The notes under the pieces: model-generated
What the model saw: the letters and a program-made list of their open reading frames with translations, nothing else
Databases searched by the model: none
What the model was told of the DNA's origin: nothing
Assembly: GCA_019635215.1 (NCBI GenBank)
Contig: JAHBZZ010000008.1
Location: forward strand, 62,001-126,000
Length of the DNA: 64,000 nucleotides
Origin: Nitrosomonas sp.
GTDB taxonomy: Bacteria > Pseudomonadota > Gammaproteobacteria > Burkholderiales > Nitrosomonadaceae
Reading direction: 5' to 3'
Shown: in pieces, positions 37,167 to 45,448 of the stretch
Numbering within the stretch: the first letter of the stretch is position 1
How the letters are laid out: each line of letters opens with the position of its first letter
Translations under genes and position numbers: made by a program

Positions 37167-38543
37167 ATGGCACTTCTGAAACTCAATCAAATTAAAGCAG
37201 TTCGATTTGACACCAAACCCGAGATTTTTCAGGTGTATACCGAGCGTCAGCTGGATAAGATAGACGCATTGATGCTGTTGACCGAGGCACAACGTTTTGA
37301 AATGAAAGTCGTGGCGCATGTTTTGCCTTTCCGGGTCAACCGTTATGTAATCGATAACCTGATTGACTGGTCCAATATTCCGGACGATCCGATTTTTAGA
37401 TTGGTATTTCCCCAAAAAGAGATGCTCTCAAAAGACGATTTTGAGCAAATGGCGGTTGTTTTACGCAGTACAAGCGATCGCAGCCTGATTTTGAGTAAAG
37501 CGAATGAGATCAGAAAAAAACTGAACCCGCATCCTGCCGGACAGCAAACTTTGAATGTGCCTTATGAAGGTGATGAGCCGATTGGTGGTGTTCAACATAA
37601 ATACCGTGAAACCGTTTTGTTTTTTCCAAGCCAGGGGCAGGTCTGTCACAGCTTTTGCAGTTTCTGTTTTCGCTGGGCGCAGTTCATAGGAGACAAAAAT
37701 CTGCGCTTTTCCTGCAAGGAAGCGGATAAATTACGCGATTACCTCGCAAGGCATAAAAACGTTAGCGATCTGTTGATAACCGGAGGTGATCCCATGGTGA
37801 TGAAAACGGATCATCTGGCGGTATATCTTGAGTCGTTGATAAAACCCGAATTAGATCACATCCAGACCATACGCATTGGGACCAAATCATTGAGTTTCTG
37901 GCCGCAGCGTTATGTCAATGACGATGATTCGGATGATCTGCTCGAATTGTTGAAGAAAATAATCAAAGCGGGCAAGCATGTCGCGATTATGGCGCATTTT
38001 AATCACTGGCGCGAGATGGTCACACCGGTAGCCCGGGAGGCGATTCGCCGTTTGCGTGCAACAGGTGTCGTGATTCGTACGCAATCACCGCTGTTGAACC
38101 ATATCAACAATAATCCGGATGTCTGGGCTGATATGTGGCAAGAACAAATTCGCCAGGGATTGGTACCTTATTATATGTTTGTGGAGCGTGATACCGGTGC
38201 GCGCCGTTATTTCGAGGTTCCTCTCGTTCGGGCATGGGAGGTTTACCGGCAGGCGGTACGGCAGGTATCCGGATTGGCAAGAACCGTACGCGGGCCATCA
38301 ATGAGTACCGGGCCGGGTAAAGTCGAAATTCAAGGTGTATCAAAAATACAGGGTGAAAAGGTTTTTGTCTTGCGGTTTATCCAGGGCCGTAATCCTGATT
38401 GGGTGCAGCGACCTTTTTTTGCACAGTTCGATCCGGAAGCAACCTGGTTCGAACATTTAAAACCGGCCTTTGGGGAAAAGAAATTCTTCTATCAGGATGA
38501 GTATGAAGCGATGTGTAAAAAGAAAATTGCCTTGCGCGTTTAG
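37167..38543 (+). CDS. KamA-family radical SAM aminomutase (lysine 2,3-aminomutase-like)
   Basis: 458 aa. Radical SAM cluster Cys160-x3-Cys164-x2-Cys167 (QVCHSFCSFCFRWAQF), SAM-site GGDPMV, and the late PLP-lysine motif region STGPGKVEIQG (about 380). Longer than EpmB (about 340 aa), closer to lysine or glutamate 2,3-aminomutases. If a true aminomutase it could make a beta-amino acid, which some bacteria acetylate as an osmolyte; no acetyltransferase partner is adjacent. Monocistronic. Confidence 0.8.
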   Translation: MALLKLNQIKAVRFDTKPEIFQVYTERQLDKIDALMLLTEAQRFEMKVVAHVLPFRVNRYVIDNLIDWSNIPDDPIFRLVFPQKEMLSKDDFEQMAVVLRSTSDRSLILSKANEIRKKLNPHPAGQQTLNVPYEGDEPIGGVQHKYRETVLFFPSQGQVCHSFCSFCFRWAQFIGDKNLRFSCKEADKLRDYLARHKNVSDLLITGGDPMVMKTDHLAVYLESLIKPELDHIQTIRIGTKSLSFWPQRYVNDDDSDDLLELLKKIIKAGKHVAIMAHFNHWREMVTPVAREAIRRLRATGVVIRTQSPLLNHINNNPDVWADMWQEQIRQGLVPYYMFVERDTGARRYFEVPLVRAWEVYRQAVRQVSGLARTVRGPSMSTGPGKVEIQGVSKIQGEKVFVLRFIQGRNPDWVQRPFFAQFDPEATWFEHLKPAFGEKKFFYQDEYEAMCKKKIALRV

Positions 38544-38789
38544 TTTATAGACAGATCCGATGCGTTCTGTTTCTATCGAAAAACATTGGCGGGTTTTATA
38601 AAAATGCAATGCTGCTGCGCTATAATCGGGCGTATTTTTATTGACTGAAACAGATGCTACATTTTTTGTCTAAAGTCAACTGCGATAATGCAGATTGTGC
38701 AGGGTAAAAATAAACAATTGCTTCTTGTAAATAAGAATCATTTATAATTATCCGTCTGCGTTGCTGGATCATAAGTATGGGACGCATAA

Positions 38790-39473
38790 ATGTTTTATTT
38801 GTTATTGACTGTTTTTGTGGCGGCGCTGATTTACGGACCTGCATATTGGGTCAGATATACGCTTGAAAAATATAGTCATCCCAATGATCGATATCCGGGT
38901 ACGGGGGCCGAGCTGGCGCGTATTCTGCTGGATTGGGCCAAGCTCCCTTCTGTCAGGGTTGAAGTAACCGAGCATGGCGACCATTACGATCCCATCGAAA
39001 AAGCCGTACGATTGACGCCGGATAAGTACAACGGGAAATCGCTGACAGCAATTACCGTGGCTGCACATGAAGTCGGCCATGCGATACAGGATCGCGATGG
39101 TTACGCGCCACTGAGATTACGCACCCGTCTGGTGCAGATTGCAGCGCCTGCAGAAAAACTCGGTGCTGCGGTTCTTATGCTTGCACCGATAGTTGTGGCC
39201 GTTACGCGTGCGCCCGTCGCGGGTGCTTTGTTTTTTATCGGCGGGCTGTTGACATTGGGCGCGGCAACGCTAGTGCATCTGGTGACATTGCCGATGGAAA
39301 TGCATGCCAGCTTTTCACGCGCTTTGCCGATGTTGGAGAAAGGCGGATATCTGCATAAAGGTGATGAGCGGCATGCCCGTCGTATACTGCGGGCCGCTGC
39401 CCTGACTTATGTATCCGCTTCGCTGATGACATTGTTGAATATCGGCCGCTGGTGGGCGATACTGCGCCGATAG
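38790..39473 (+). CDS. membrane zinc metallopeptidase
   Basis: 227 aa. An N-terminal membrane span (FYLLLTVFVAALIYGPAYWV), the zinc motif HEVGH (His93, Glu94, His97) in ITVAAHEVGHAIQDRDGYAP, then two or three further spans. This is the pattern of the zinc-peptidase family 2 (YugP-like). The conserved EMHASFSRALPML near residues 169-181 may give the third ligand. Natural substrates are unknown. It stands 88 bp before the secretion operon, probably separate from it. Confidence 0.85.
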   Translation: MFYLLLTVFVAALIYGPAYWVRYTLEKYSHPNDRYPGTGAELARILLDWAKLPSVRVEVTEHGDHYDPIEKAVRLTPDKYNGKSLTAITVAAHEVGHAIQDRDGYAPLRLRTRLVQIAAPAEKLGAAVLMLAPIVVAVTRAPVAGALFFIGGLLTLGAATLVHLVTLPMEMHASFSRALPMLEKGGYLHKGDERHARRILRAAALTYVSASLMTLLNIGRWWAILRR

Positions 39474-39561
39474 GAGATTGGAGAAATTCAGCATTAACAT
39501 GCGAAGAATGCATTGGAGCACTGATTTTTTATTTTAACGTTAAGCATTGAGAGGTTCAGAA

Positions 39562-39999
39562 ATGATGCATGTGTGGTATCGGCAACGGCCGGTGAGATTC
39601 GAGCGTGGTTTTACGTTACTCGAATTGCTTGTTGTCATGGTGATTATCGGCTTGCTGGCTGCTTATGTCGGCCCTAAATATTTTTCCCAGGTGGGTAAAT
39701 CGGAGATCAAGATGGCGCAAGCCCAGATTGATGCACTTGAAAAAGCATTGCACCAATACCGTTTGGATGTCGGCAGCTATCCCGCGACTGAGAATGGTCT
39801 GACGGCTTTGATTGCGCAGCCCAACAATGAGCCTCGATGGCAAGGCCCTTATTTGTCAAAAGCACCGCCGCAGGACCCCTGGGGACGCCCGTATGTTTAT
39901 AAATATCCGGGGGATAATGCTGAATTCGATTTGTTCTCTATGGGTAGGGACGGACAGATAGGCGGCGAAGGTGAGGCTGCTGATATTACAAACTGGTAA
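39562..39999 (+). CDS. gspG: type II secretion major pseudopilin GspG
   Basis: 145 aa from ATG 39562 (RBS GAGAGG). Prepilin motif RGFTLLELLVVMVIIGLLAA with cleavage Gly and Glu5 after it, then the GspG body: a long helix (KMAQAQIDALEKALHQYRLD), GSYPATENGLTALI, and the calcium-site end LFSMGRDGQIGGEGEAADI. Forms the pseudopilus that pushes substrates through the secretin. First gene of an eleven-gene operon with very short gaps. Confidence 0.92.
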   Translation: MMHVWYRQRPVRFERGFTLLELLVVMVIIGLLAAYVGPKYFSQVGKSEIKMAQAQIDALEKALHQYRLDVGSYPATENGLTALIAQPNNEPRWQGPYLSKAPPQDPWGRPYVYKYPGDNAEFDLFSMGRDGQIGGEGEAADITNW

Positions 40000-40020
40000 A
40001 CGGAACTTTCGATTCGCTCC

Positions 40021-41205
40021 ATGCGTTATGAAGTAAAGGCTGTGATGTCCGGACAAGGTACAGTTCACCTGGAACTGGAAGCAAACAGCGAAGAGGATGC
40101 CCGCCGCCAAGTCATGGCCCGGGGTGGCATGGTACTGAGTGTCAAACGCAGGCTGACCGGCCTGTCGTTCAAGTCCCGGACGCGTTTTCCACTGGTGCAT
40201 TTCAGTCAGGAAATGCTGTCATTGCTGACAGCTGGGCTGAGTCTGGTCGAATGCCTTGAAACATTGGTCGATAAGGAACAGGATGCGGGCAATCGAAAAA
40301 TCATTCATGATTTACTGGCGCGTCTGTATGAAGGTGTTACTTTTTCCCAGGCGCTGGACGCGTATCCCCAGGCGTTTCCAATGTTGTATATCGCAACAGT
40401 GCGCGCCAGCGAACGTACGGGTGATCTTGCCGAGGCATTGACGCGCTTTGTGACGTACCAGACGCAGATGGATTTTGTCCGTAAGAAACTGGTTGGTGCC
40501 TCAATCTATCCGGTTCTGCTGCTGGTGGTCGGTTTGCTGGTATCATTGTTTTTACTGGTCTTTGTCGTGCCCAAATTCAGCGCCATCTATGACGACATGG
40601 GATCCGATCTGCCCTGGTTATCTGTGTTGCTCATTGAATGGGGGCATTTCGTACAGGAACACGGCTGGGAAGTGGCGATTTTTGCGTTGCTGTCTGTTGT
40701 GATGATGGGTTACGCCGTTTCCCGGCAATCCTTTCGCACCTATGTCATGCAATTGCTGTGGCGTATTCCGGCGATTGGGGAACATATGCGTGTTTATCAG
40801 CTGGCGCGTTTTTATAAAACGCTGGGTATGCTGTTACGTGGTGGTATTCCGATCACACAGGCATTGGAAATGGTGAGCGGTTTGCTGCAATCGCATTTTC
40901 GTCCAAGAATAGAAGCTGCGGCAAGGCATATTCGCGAAGGCCAGACAATTTCCAGTGCGATGGAATCCGAAGGATTGACGACTGCTGTAGGAAATCGCAT
41001 GTTGCGTGTGGGCGAGCGTACCGGATTAATGGGCGATATGATGGAGCGCATCGGTAATTTTCATGACGAGGAAATCGCACGCTGGGTGGAATGGACCACT
41101 AAATTGATAGAACCGATTTTGATGGCAGTGATCGGCACCGTCATCGGCGGCATTATTATATTAATGTATATGCCTATTTTTGAACTGGCTGGCAGTATTA
41201 ATTAA
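40021..41205 (+). CDS. gspF: type II secretion inner-membrane platform protein GspF
   Basis: 394 aa. Two GspF/PilC domains, each with ALxxG-type loops: FSQEMLSLLTAGLSLVECLE, ASERTGDLAEALTRFVTYQ, and FYKTLGMLLRGGIPITQALE, VGERTGLMGDMMERIGNFHD. Three spans (about 165-190, 220-240, 365-390). The platform links the GspE ATPase with pseudopilus growth. 21 bp behind gspG and 11 bp before gspE. Confidence 0.93.
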   Translation: MRYEVKAVMSGQGTVHLELEANSEEDARRQVMARGGMVLSVKRRLTGLSFKSRTRFPLVHFSQEMLSLLTAGLSLVECLETLVDKEQDAGNRKIIHDLLARLYEGVTFSQALDAYPQAFPMLYIATVRASERTGDLAEALTRFVTYQTQMDFVRKKLVGASIYPVLLLVVGLLVSLFLLVFVVPKFSAIYDDMGSDLPWLSVLLIEWGHFVQEHGWEVAIFALLSVVMMGYAVSRQSFRTYVMQLLWRIPAIGEHMRVYQLARFYKTLGMLLRGGIPITQALEMVSGLLQSHFRPRIEAAARHIREGQTISSAMESEGLTTAVGNRMLRVGERTGLMGDMMERIGNFHDEEIARWVEWTTKLIEPILMAVIGTVIGGIIILMYMPIFELAGSIN

Positions 41206-41216
41206 TCAGAGTACAG

Positions 41217-42905
41217 ATGCGCGCAGAAGAGCAGCAAGAGGTCAGATCGCCACTGGATATCAATTATCTGAGCCGTGTGCGTGCGGAAGCATTAAGGCGC
41301 GGGGTTCCCGTCTTTGAAATGCTGGAAGAGGCCAGTGGCTATTCACCGCATGCACTGATACAAGAGCTGGGGCGTCTGCTGCATATTCCTCCGGTGGAAA
41401 TGAAAACGATACATACCCTGGAGCCTGCTTTTGATATTCTGCCTTTCTCCGAAGCAACGCGGAATGCCTGCGTGTTGTTCAGGGATCAAGGTGTTTATCT
41501 GCTGGTCATCAGCGATCCGTTTTCTTCCCGGTTGCGGTTATGGGCGGAAGAATGTTTTGCAATGCATGTCGAATGGCGCCTGATTCATCCGGCAGATCTG
41601 GCGGCATTTTTCGCCCAGCAGGAAAAAAACATGCGAGCAATGGATCATGTGTTGCCTGATCAGGGACTGGTTGAAATTCAGAGCAGCGTCGAGGATTTGT
41701 CATTAAAAACGATCAGCGAAGGCACCAGTCAGGTCGTGCGTCTTGTCCATTCCACACTCTATGACGCGCACAAATCGCAGGCCAGTGATATTCATCTGGA
41801 AATGGTTACCGGTGCGTTATCGATCAAATACCGGATCGATGGTGTTCTGATGTCAATCGGTGTTATCAAGGGACCGGATCTGGCCGAACAGGTGATTTCA
41901 AGAATCAAAGTCATGTCCGAACTCGATATTGCCGAGCGGCGTGTGCCTCAGGATGGCCGTTTCAAAGTCTCGATTCAGGGGCGTGAAATTGATTTCCGGG
42001 TTTCCATCATGCCGAGCATTTTCGGCGAAGATGCTGTATTGCGTATTCTCGACCGCCAGGCGCTGTCGGATCATGTTGAAGGATTAACGCTCAATCAACT
42101 GGGGTTCAATTCCACGGATATTCAGCTATTGCGCCGTTTGAGCTCAGAACCTTATGGCATGCTGCTGGTCACCGGACCGACGGGAAGCGGCAAAACAACC
42201 TCGCTTTATGCGGCCATATCTGAAGTGAACAAAGGGCATGACAAGATCATTACCATTGAAGATCCGATCGAGTATCAACTGCCCGGTGTATTGCAGATTC
42301 CAGTCAATGAGAAGAAAGGATTGACGTTTGCACGCGGACTGCGTTCCATTCTAAGGCACGATCCCGATAAAATCATGGTCGGCGAGATTCGTGATGCCGA
42401 AACCGCGCAAATTGCGATTCAGGCGGCACTGACGGGTCACCTCGTTTTTACCACCGTGCATGCGAATAATGTCTTTGATGTGATCGGGCGGTTTTCACAT
42501 ATGGGTGTCGATCCTTACAGTTTTGTTTCCGCCTTGAATGGTATTGCGGCGCAGCGGCTGGTGCGCCTGCTATGCCCGCATTGCACTGTGGACGAACGCC
42601 CGAGCGATGAAATGATCGCGGAATCGGGTATAAGCAGCGAACACGCCCAATCCTTCAGATTCCGTGTCGGCAAAGGTTGCGGGCAATGCCGCGGTAGTGG
42701 TTACCGGGGGCGTAATGCCATTGCGGAAATACTCCTGCTTAATGATGAAATCCGGGAATTGATTATTGCGCAGGAGCCGATACGCAAAATCAAGGAAGCC
42801 GCACGCAAAAACGGCACGCGTTTTTTGCGGGAAGCAGCTCTGGATATGGTTAAAAACGGTACAACCAGTTTAGAGGAGGCCAATCGTGTCACTATTGTGG
42901 CGTGA
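41217..42905 (+). CDS. gspE: type II secretion ATPase GspE
   Basis: 562 aa hexameric ATPase. N1-type domain about 1-150, then Walker A GPTGSGKTTSLYAA (Lys326), Asp box ITIEDPIEYQLPG, Walker B-type KIMVGEIRDAETAQIAIQAA, His box LTGHLVFTTVHANN, and the zinc-binding C-x2-C...C-x2-C (CPHCTVDERPSDE, CGQCRGSGYRGRNAIAEIL). Complete. Its last 20 bp overlap the next gene. Confidence 0.94.
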   Translation: MRAEEQQEVRSPLDINYLSRVRAEALRRGVPVFEMLEEASGYSPHALIQELGRLLHIPPVEMKTIHTLEPAFDILPFSEATRNACVLFRDQGVYLLVISDPFSSRLRLWAEECFAMHVEWRLIHPADLAAFFAQQEKNMRAMDHVLPDQGLVEIQSSVEDLSLKTISEGTSQVVRLVHSTLYDAHKSQASDIHLEMVTGALSIKYRIDGVLMSIGVIKGPDLAEQVISRIKVMSELDIAERRVPQDGRFKVSIQGREIDFRVSIMPSIFGEDAVLRILDRQALSDHVEGLTLNQLGFNSTDIQLLRRLSSEPYGMLLVTGPTGSGKTTSLYAAISEVNKGHDKIITIEDPIEYQLPGVLQIPVNEKKGLTFARGLRSILRHDPDKIMVGEIRDAETAQIAIQAALTGHLVFTTVHANNVFDVIGRFSHMGVDPYSFVSALNGIAAQRLVRLLCPHCTVDERPSDEMIAESGISSEHAQSFRFRVGKGCGQCRGSGYRGRNAIAEILLLNDEIRELIIAQEPIRKIKEAARKNGTRFLREAALDMVKNGTTSLEEANRVTIVA

Positions 42906-43722
42906 TCAGATTGATGTTTTCCTGGCGCCGGGGCGTATCGACCTGGCGCACACAGCGCGTGGACTGAAGCCTGTGAAACGTCCTGTAGTGACCGAGCAGG
43001 TTTCTCTGCCGGCTGAAGGGCAGGTCGCCTGGGAGAAGCCTTTACAGCAGCTTGACGAAATGCTGTCGGGAAGTGCAGGCGCAGGCATGACGGTAACCTT
43101 GTCCAATCATTTTGCACGTTACGCTGTTTTGCTGCCGCAGGCTGAAATTACCACACCTGAAGAAGTATTCGCTTATGCGGATTTTCGTATGCATGAAATT
43201 TACGGAGCTCGCGCCGATCACTGGGTGATCAGTATCAGTCATTGGAATCCCCTTTATGGCGCCATCAGTGCTGCAATCCCGCAGGAATTCATGGCAAAAG
43301 TGGAAGAAATCTGCGAACGCCATATGATCCGGTTGAACGGTATCGAACCTTATTTTACAGCTGTGCTGAACCGCTGGGGGAAGGGGCTTGACCGTAAAAA
43401 GGCTTATGTTGCTGTCATTGAAACCGGCCGGTTATGTGTGGGCGTGCTGGAAGACAATATCTGGCAGAACATCCGGAATCAGCGCATTTTGAATAACGTC
43501 GAAGCGGAATTATGGGCTGCGCTCGATCAGGAAGCGGTGTTGTCCGGACAAAAGGAGCTCATCGAACAGGTTTTTCTGTTTGCGCCCGAACATGCGTCGT
43601 TTGCATTACCACCGGATTGCGGCTGGCAGGTGGTTCCGTTACCCGCTGGAAACATGCCCGTGCCCGGACATTATCCTAAAACGTTCACCGGGCCCGCAGA
43701 GGAAAATGCATGTCACGCCTGA
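42886..43722 (+). CDS. PilM/GspL-like assembly protein
   Basis: 278 aa, GTG start inside gspE. Weakly actin-fold-like: WRDQIDVFLAPGRIDLAHTA at the start, FARYAVLLPQAE, WVISISHWNPLYGAISAAIP, then KAYVAVIETGRLCVGVLEDN. No membrane span, so PilM-like (cytoplasmic) rather than full GspL. In such hybrids it sits under the inner membrane and binds the next protein's N-terminal tail. The call rests on position more than on motifs. Confidence 0.6.
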   Translation: MSLLWRDQIDVFLAPGRIDLAHTARGLKPVKRPVVTEQVSLPAEGQVAWEKPLQQLDEMLSGSAGAGMTVTLSNHFARYAVLLPQAEITTPEEVFAYADFRMHEIYGARADHWVISISHWNPLYGAISAAIPQEFMAKVEEICERHMIRLNGIEPYFTAVLNRWGKGLDRKKAYVAVIETGRLCVGVLEDNIWQNIRNQRILNNVEAELWAALDQEAVLSGQKELIEQVFLFAPEHASFALPPDCGWQVVPLPAGNMPVPGHYPKTFTGPAEENACHA

Positions 43723-44264
43723 AACTCAGTTTTCCGTATCCGGGACAGAATATACGCGGCGTCGATCTGTCGCTGTTGCTTGCCGGTCTGATCGTTTTAT
43801 TGGTGGTATTTTATCAATTCCAGCGTATTTCAGAAGCATCCGGTGACTGGAGTACGCGTGTCGAGAAGCTGGAAAAAGAACAGCCCAGGCCGGCAGCTGC
43901 GACAACACGTGTGCGTACTTCGCCGCGTGGTCGTGAAGTGGGCCAGGAAATCGGGAAGGAACTGGAAAAGGCCAATGCCATTCTGCGGCAAATCAATTTA
44001 CCGTGGGAAACGTTATTTGATTCCATCGAACATATTGCCACCGAAGATATCGCGCTGCTGTCATTGCAGCCGAATGTGACGAACCGAACGCTGCGCATCC
44101 GGGGAGAGGCAAGGAATATGGCAGTGCTGCTTGATTTTGTCGAAGCGATGGAGCGTGAAGTCATTTTTGAAAAAGTGCATCTTGTCAATTACAAGATCAA
44201 ACAGGACAATCCTTACCGTCCGATCGATTTTTTACTGACTGCGGTATGGATGGCAGGAACGTGA
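43710..44264 (+). CDS. PilN/GspL C-terminal-like membrane protein
   Basis: 184 aa bitopic protein. Short cytoplasmic tail (MSRLKLSFPYPGQNIRG), one span (LSLLLAGLIVLLVVFYQFQ), coiled-coil stretch, then a ferredoxin-fold-like periplasmic domain (VTNRTLRIRGEARNMAVLLD...FEKVHLVNYKI). This is the PilN plan. Overlaps the PilM-like gene by 13 bp and the next gene by 19 bp. Confidence 0.65.
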   Translation: MSRLKLSFPYPGQNIRGVDLSLLLAGLIVLLVVFYQFQRISEASGDWSTRVEKLEKEQPRPAAATTRVRTSPRGREVGQEIGKELEKANAILRQINLPWETLFDSIEHIATEDIALLSLQPNVTNRTLRIRGEARNMAVLLDFVEAMEREVIFEKVHLVNYKIKQDNPYRPIDFLLTAVWMAGT

Positions 44265-44845
44265 AACAGGAATTAATGCGGATCGTACCCGATCGCATCA
44301 TGCTGCAATTACGCTGGCAACTGGCGCGTCTCGGCTCGATGGGTAAAATCGGTGTAGGATTATTCGTCGTAGCCGGTATCTTTTTTCTGGGTGCGGTACT
44401 GCCCGCAATGAAAGAACTCAAAGCGCTGGAAGAACGTGCTGAAGCATTACAGTTGCAGGCCACACAGCGTTTGTTGTCCGGTGATACGCCGATGGTTGGG
44501 AAAAAATTGACCAACGATCAGGCGCTGCAGGCTTTTTATGAATTTTTTCCGCGTTTCGATTCGTCGCCTTACTGGATCCGTGAACTGGTCCGGGTTGCCC
44601 AGAAACAGGGCGTGGAGATCAACAGCAGCGATTTCAAGCTGACTTTTGAGCGTGACTGGCGCTTATCCCGGTATGAAATCATTATGCCGCTGCGCGGGCG
44701 TTATTCACAAATCCGCGGGTTTATGGCCGAAGCACTGGAAGCAGTACCCAGCATGGCAATTACCGGTTTCACCATCAAGCGCGACAATATCCAGTCAACA
44801 CACCTTGAAATGCGCCTTGAAATCAGCCTTTATCTGAATGAATAA
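44246..44845 (+). CDS. PilO/GspM-like membrane protein
   Basis: 199 aa. Span at about 33-51 (IGVGLFVVAGIFFLGAVLPA), coiled coil (MKELKALEERAEALQLQAT), then a periplasmic domain with LTFERDWRLSRYEIIMPLRG and AVPSMAITGFTIKRDN, typical of PilO/GspM ferredoxin folds. Pairs with the PilN-like protein in the alignment subcomplex. Confidence 0.65.
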   Translation: MDGRNVKQELMRIVPDRIMLQLRWQLARLGSMGKIGVGLFVVAGIFFLGAVLPAMKELKALEERAEALQLQATQRLLSGDTPMVGKKLTNDQALQAFYEFFPRFDSSPYWIRELVRVAQKQGVEINSSDFKLTFERDWRLSRYEIIMPLRGRYSQIRGFMAEALEAVPSMAITGFTIKRDNIQSTHLEMRLEISLYLNE

Positions 44846-44854
44846 ACAATAAAC

Positions 44855-45448
44855 ATGGATCCGGCTGAAAAAAAACGCAAGACAATTATCGGTGCGGCGC
44901 TCTTGGCAACACTGGTTGCTGTGATGCTGGTCGAAGACGAAGATGAGACCGTAATAGAAACGGTAGGGCCGGCTGCTTCAACACAGTCGGCAAAGCCGGC
45001 AAGGCCATCATCCGCGCGCGGATCTGTTCCGCAAGCGCGCCGCAGTGACGACCTGGATGTCGATCAACTCGGGCAGCGCAAATTCGAACCCCTAGCGGGT
45101 GAGTTGTTTGCTTCCACTTCATGGGCGCCAAAACCGCCGCCAATTACGCCGCAACAGCAAGCCGCCATGCTGCAACAACAGCGCGCCAAAGTCAAAGCGC
45201 CGCCGCCAGCGCCAACACCGCCGCCTTTACAGTTCAAATATATTGGCAAAGCGATTGAAGGCAACCGGACTTGGGTGTTTCTCACACAGGCCGATGAAAA
45301 CTACATTGCCAAGATCGGCGAGAAAATCGATGACCGGTATCGCCTGGATACGATCAGCGATGAGTCCGTCACATTGACGTATTTGCCGCTGAATGCAAAA
45401 CAAATTCTTCCTATTCATGATAATAAGCAAGCAGGAAATTTTCGATGA
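44855..45448 (+). CDS. PilP/GspC-like periplasmic linker protein
   Basis: 197 aa. Starts with a short membrane span (IIGAALLATLVAVMLVEDED), a Pro/Ala/Gln-rich spacer (about 45-125, with PPPAPTPPPLQ), then a small beta domain (LQFKYIGKAIEGNRTWVFLT...AKIGEKIDDRYRLDTI) of the GspC-HR/PilP type that contacts the secretin. The stop codon overlaps the secretin start as ATGA, so both are coupled. Confidence 0.7.
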   Translation: MDPAEKKRKTIIGAALLATLVAVMLVEDEDETVIETVGPAASTQSAKPARPSSARGSVPQARRSDDLDVDQLGQRKFEPLAGELFASTSWAPKPPPITPQQQAAMLQQQRAKVKAPPPAPTPPPLQFKYIGKAIEGNRTWVFLTQADENYIAKIGEKIDDRYRLDTISDESVTLTYLPLNAKQILPIHDNKQAGNFR

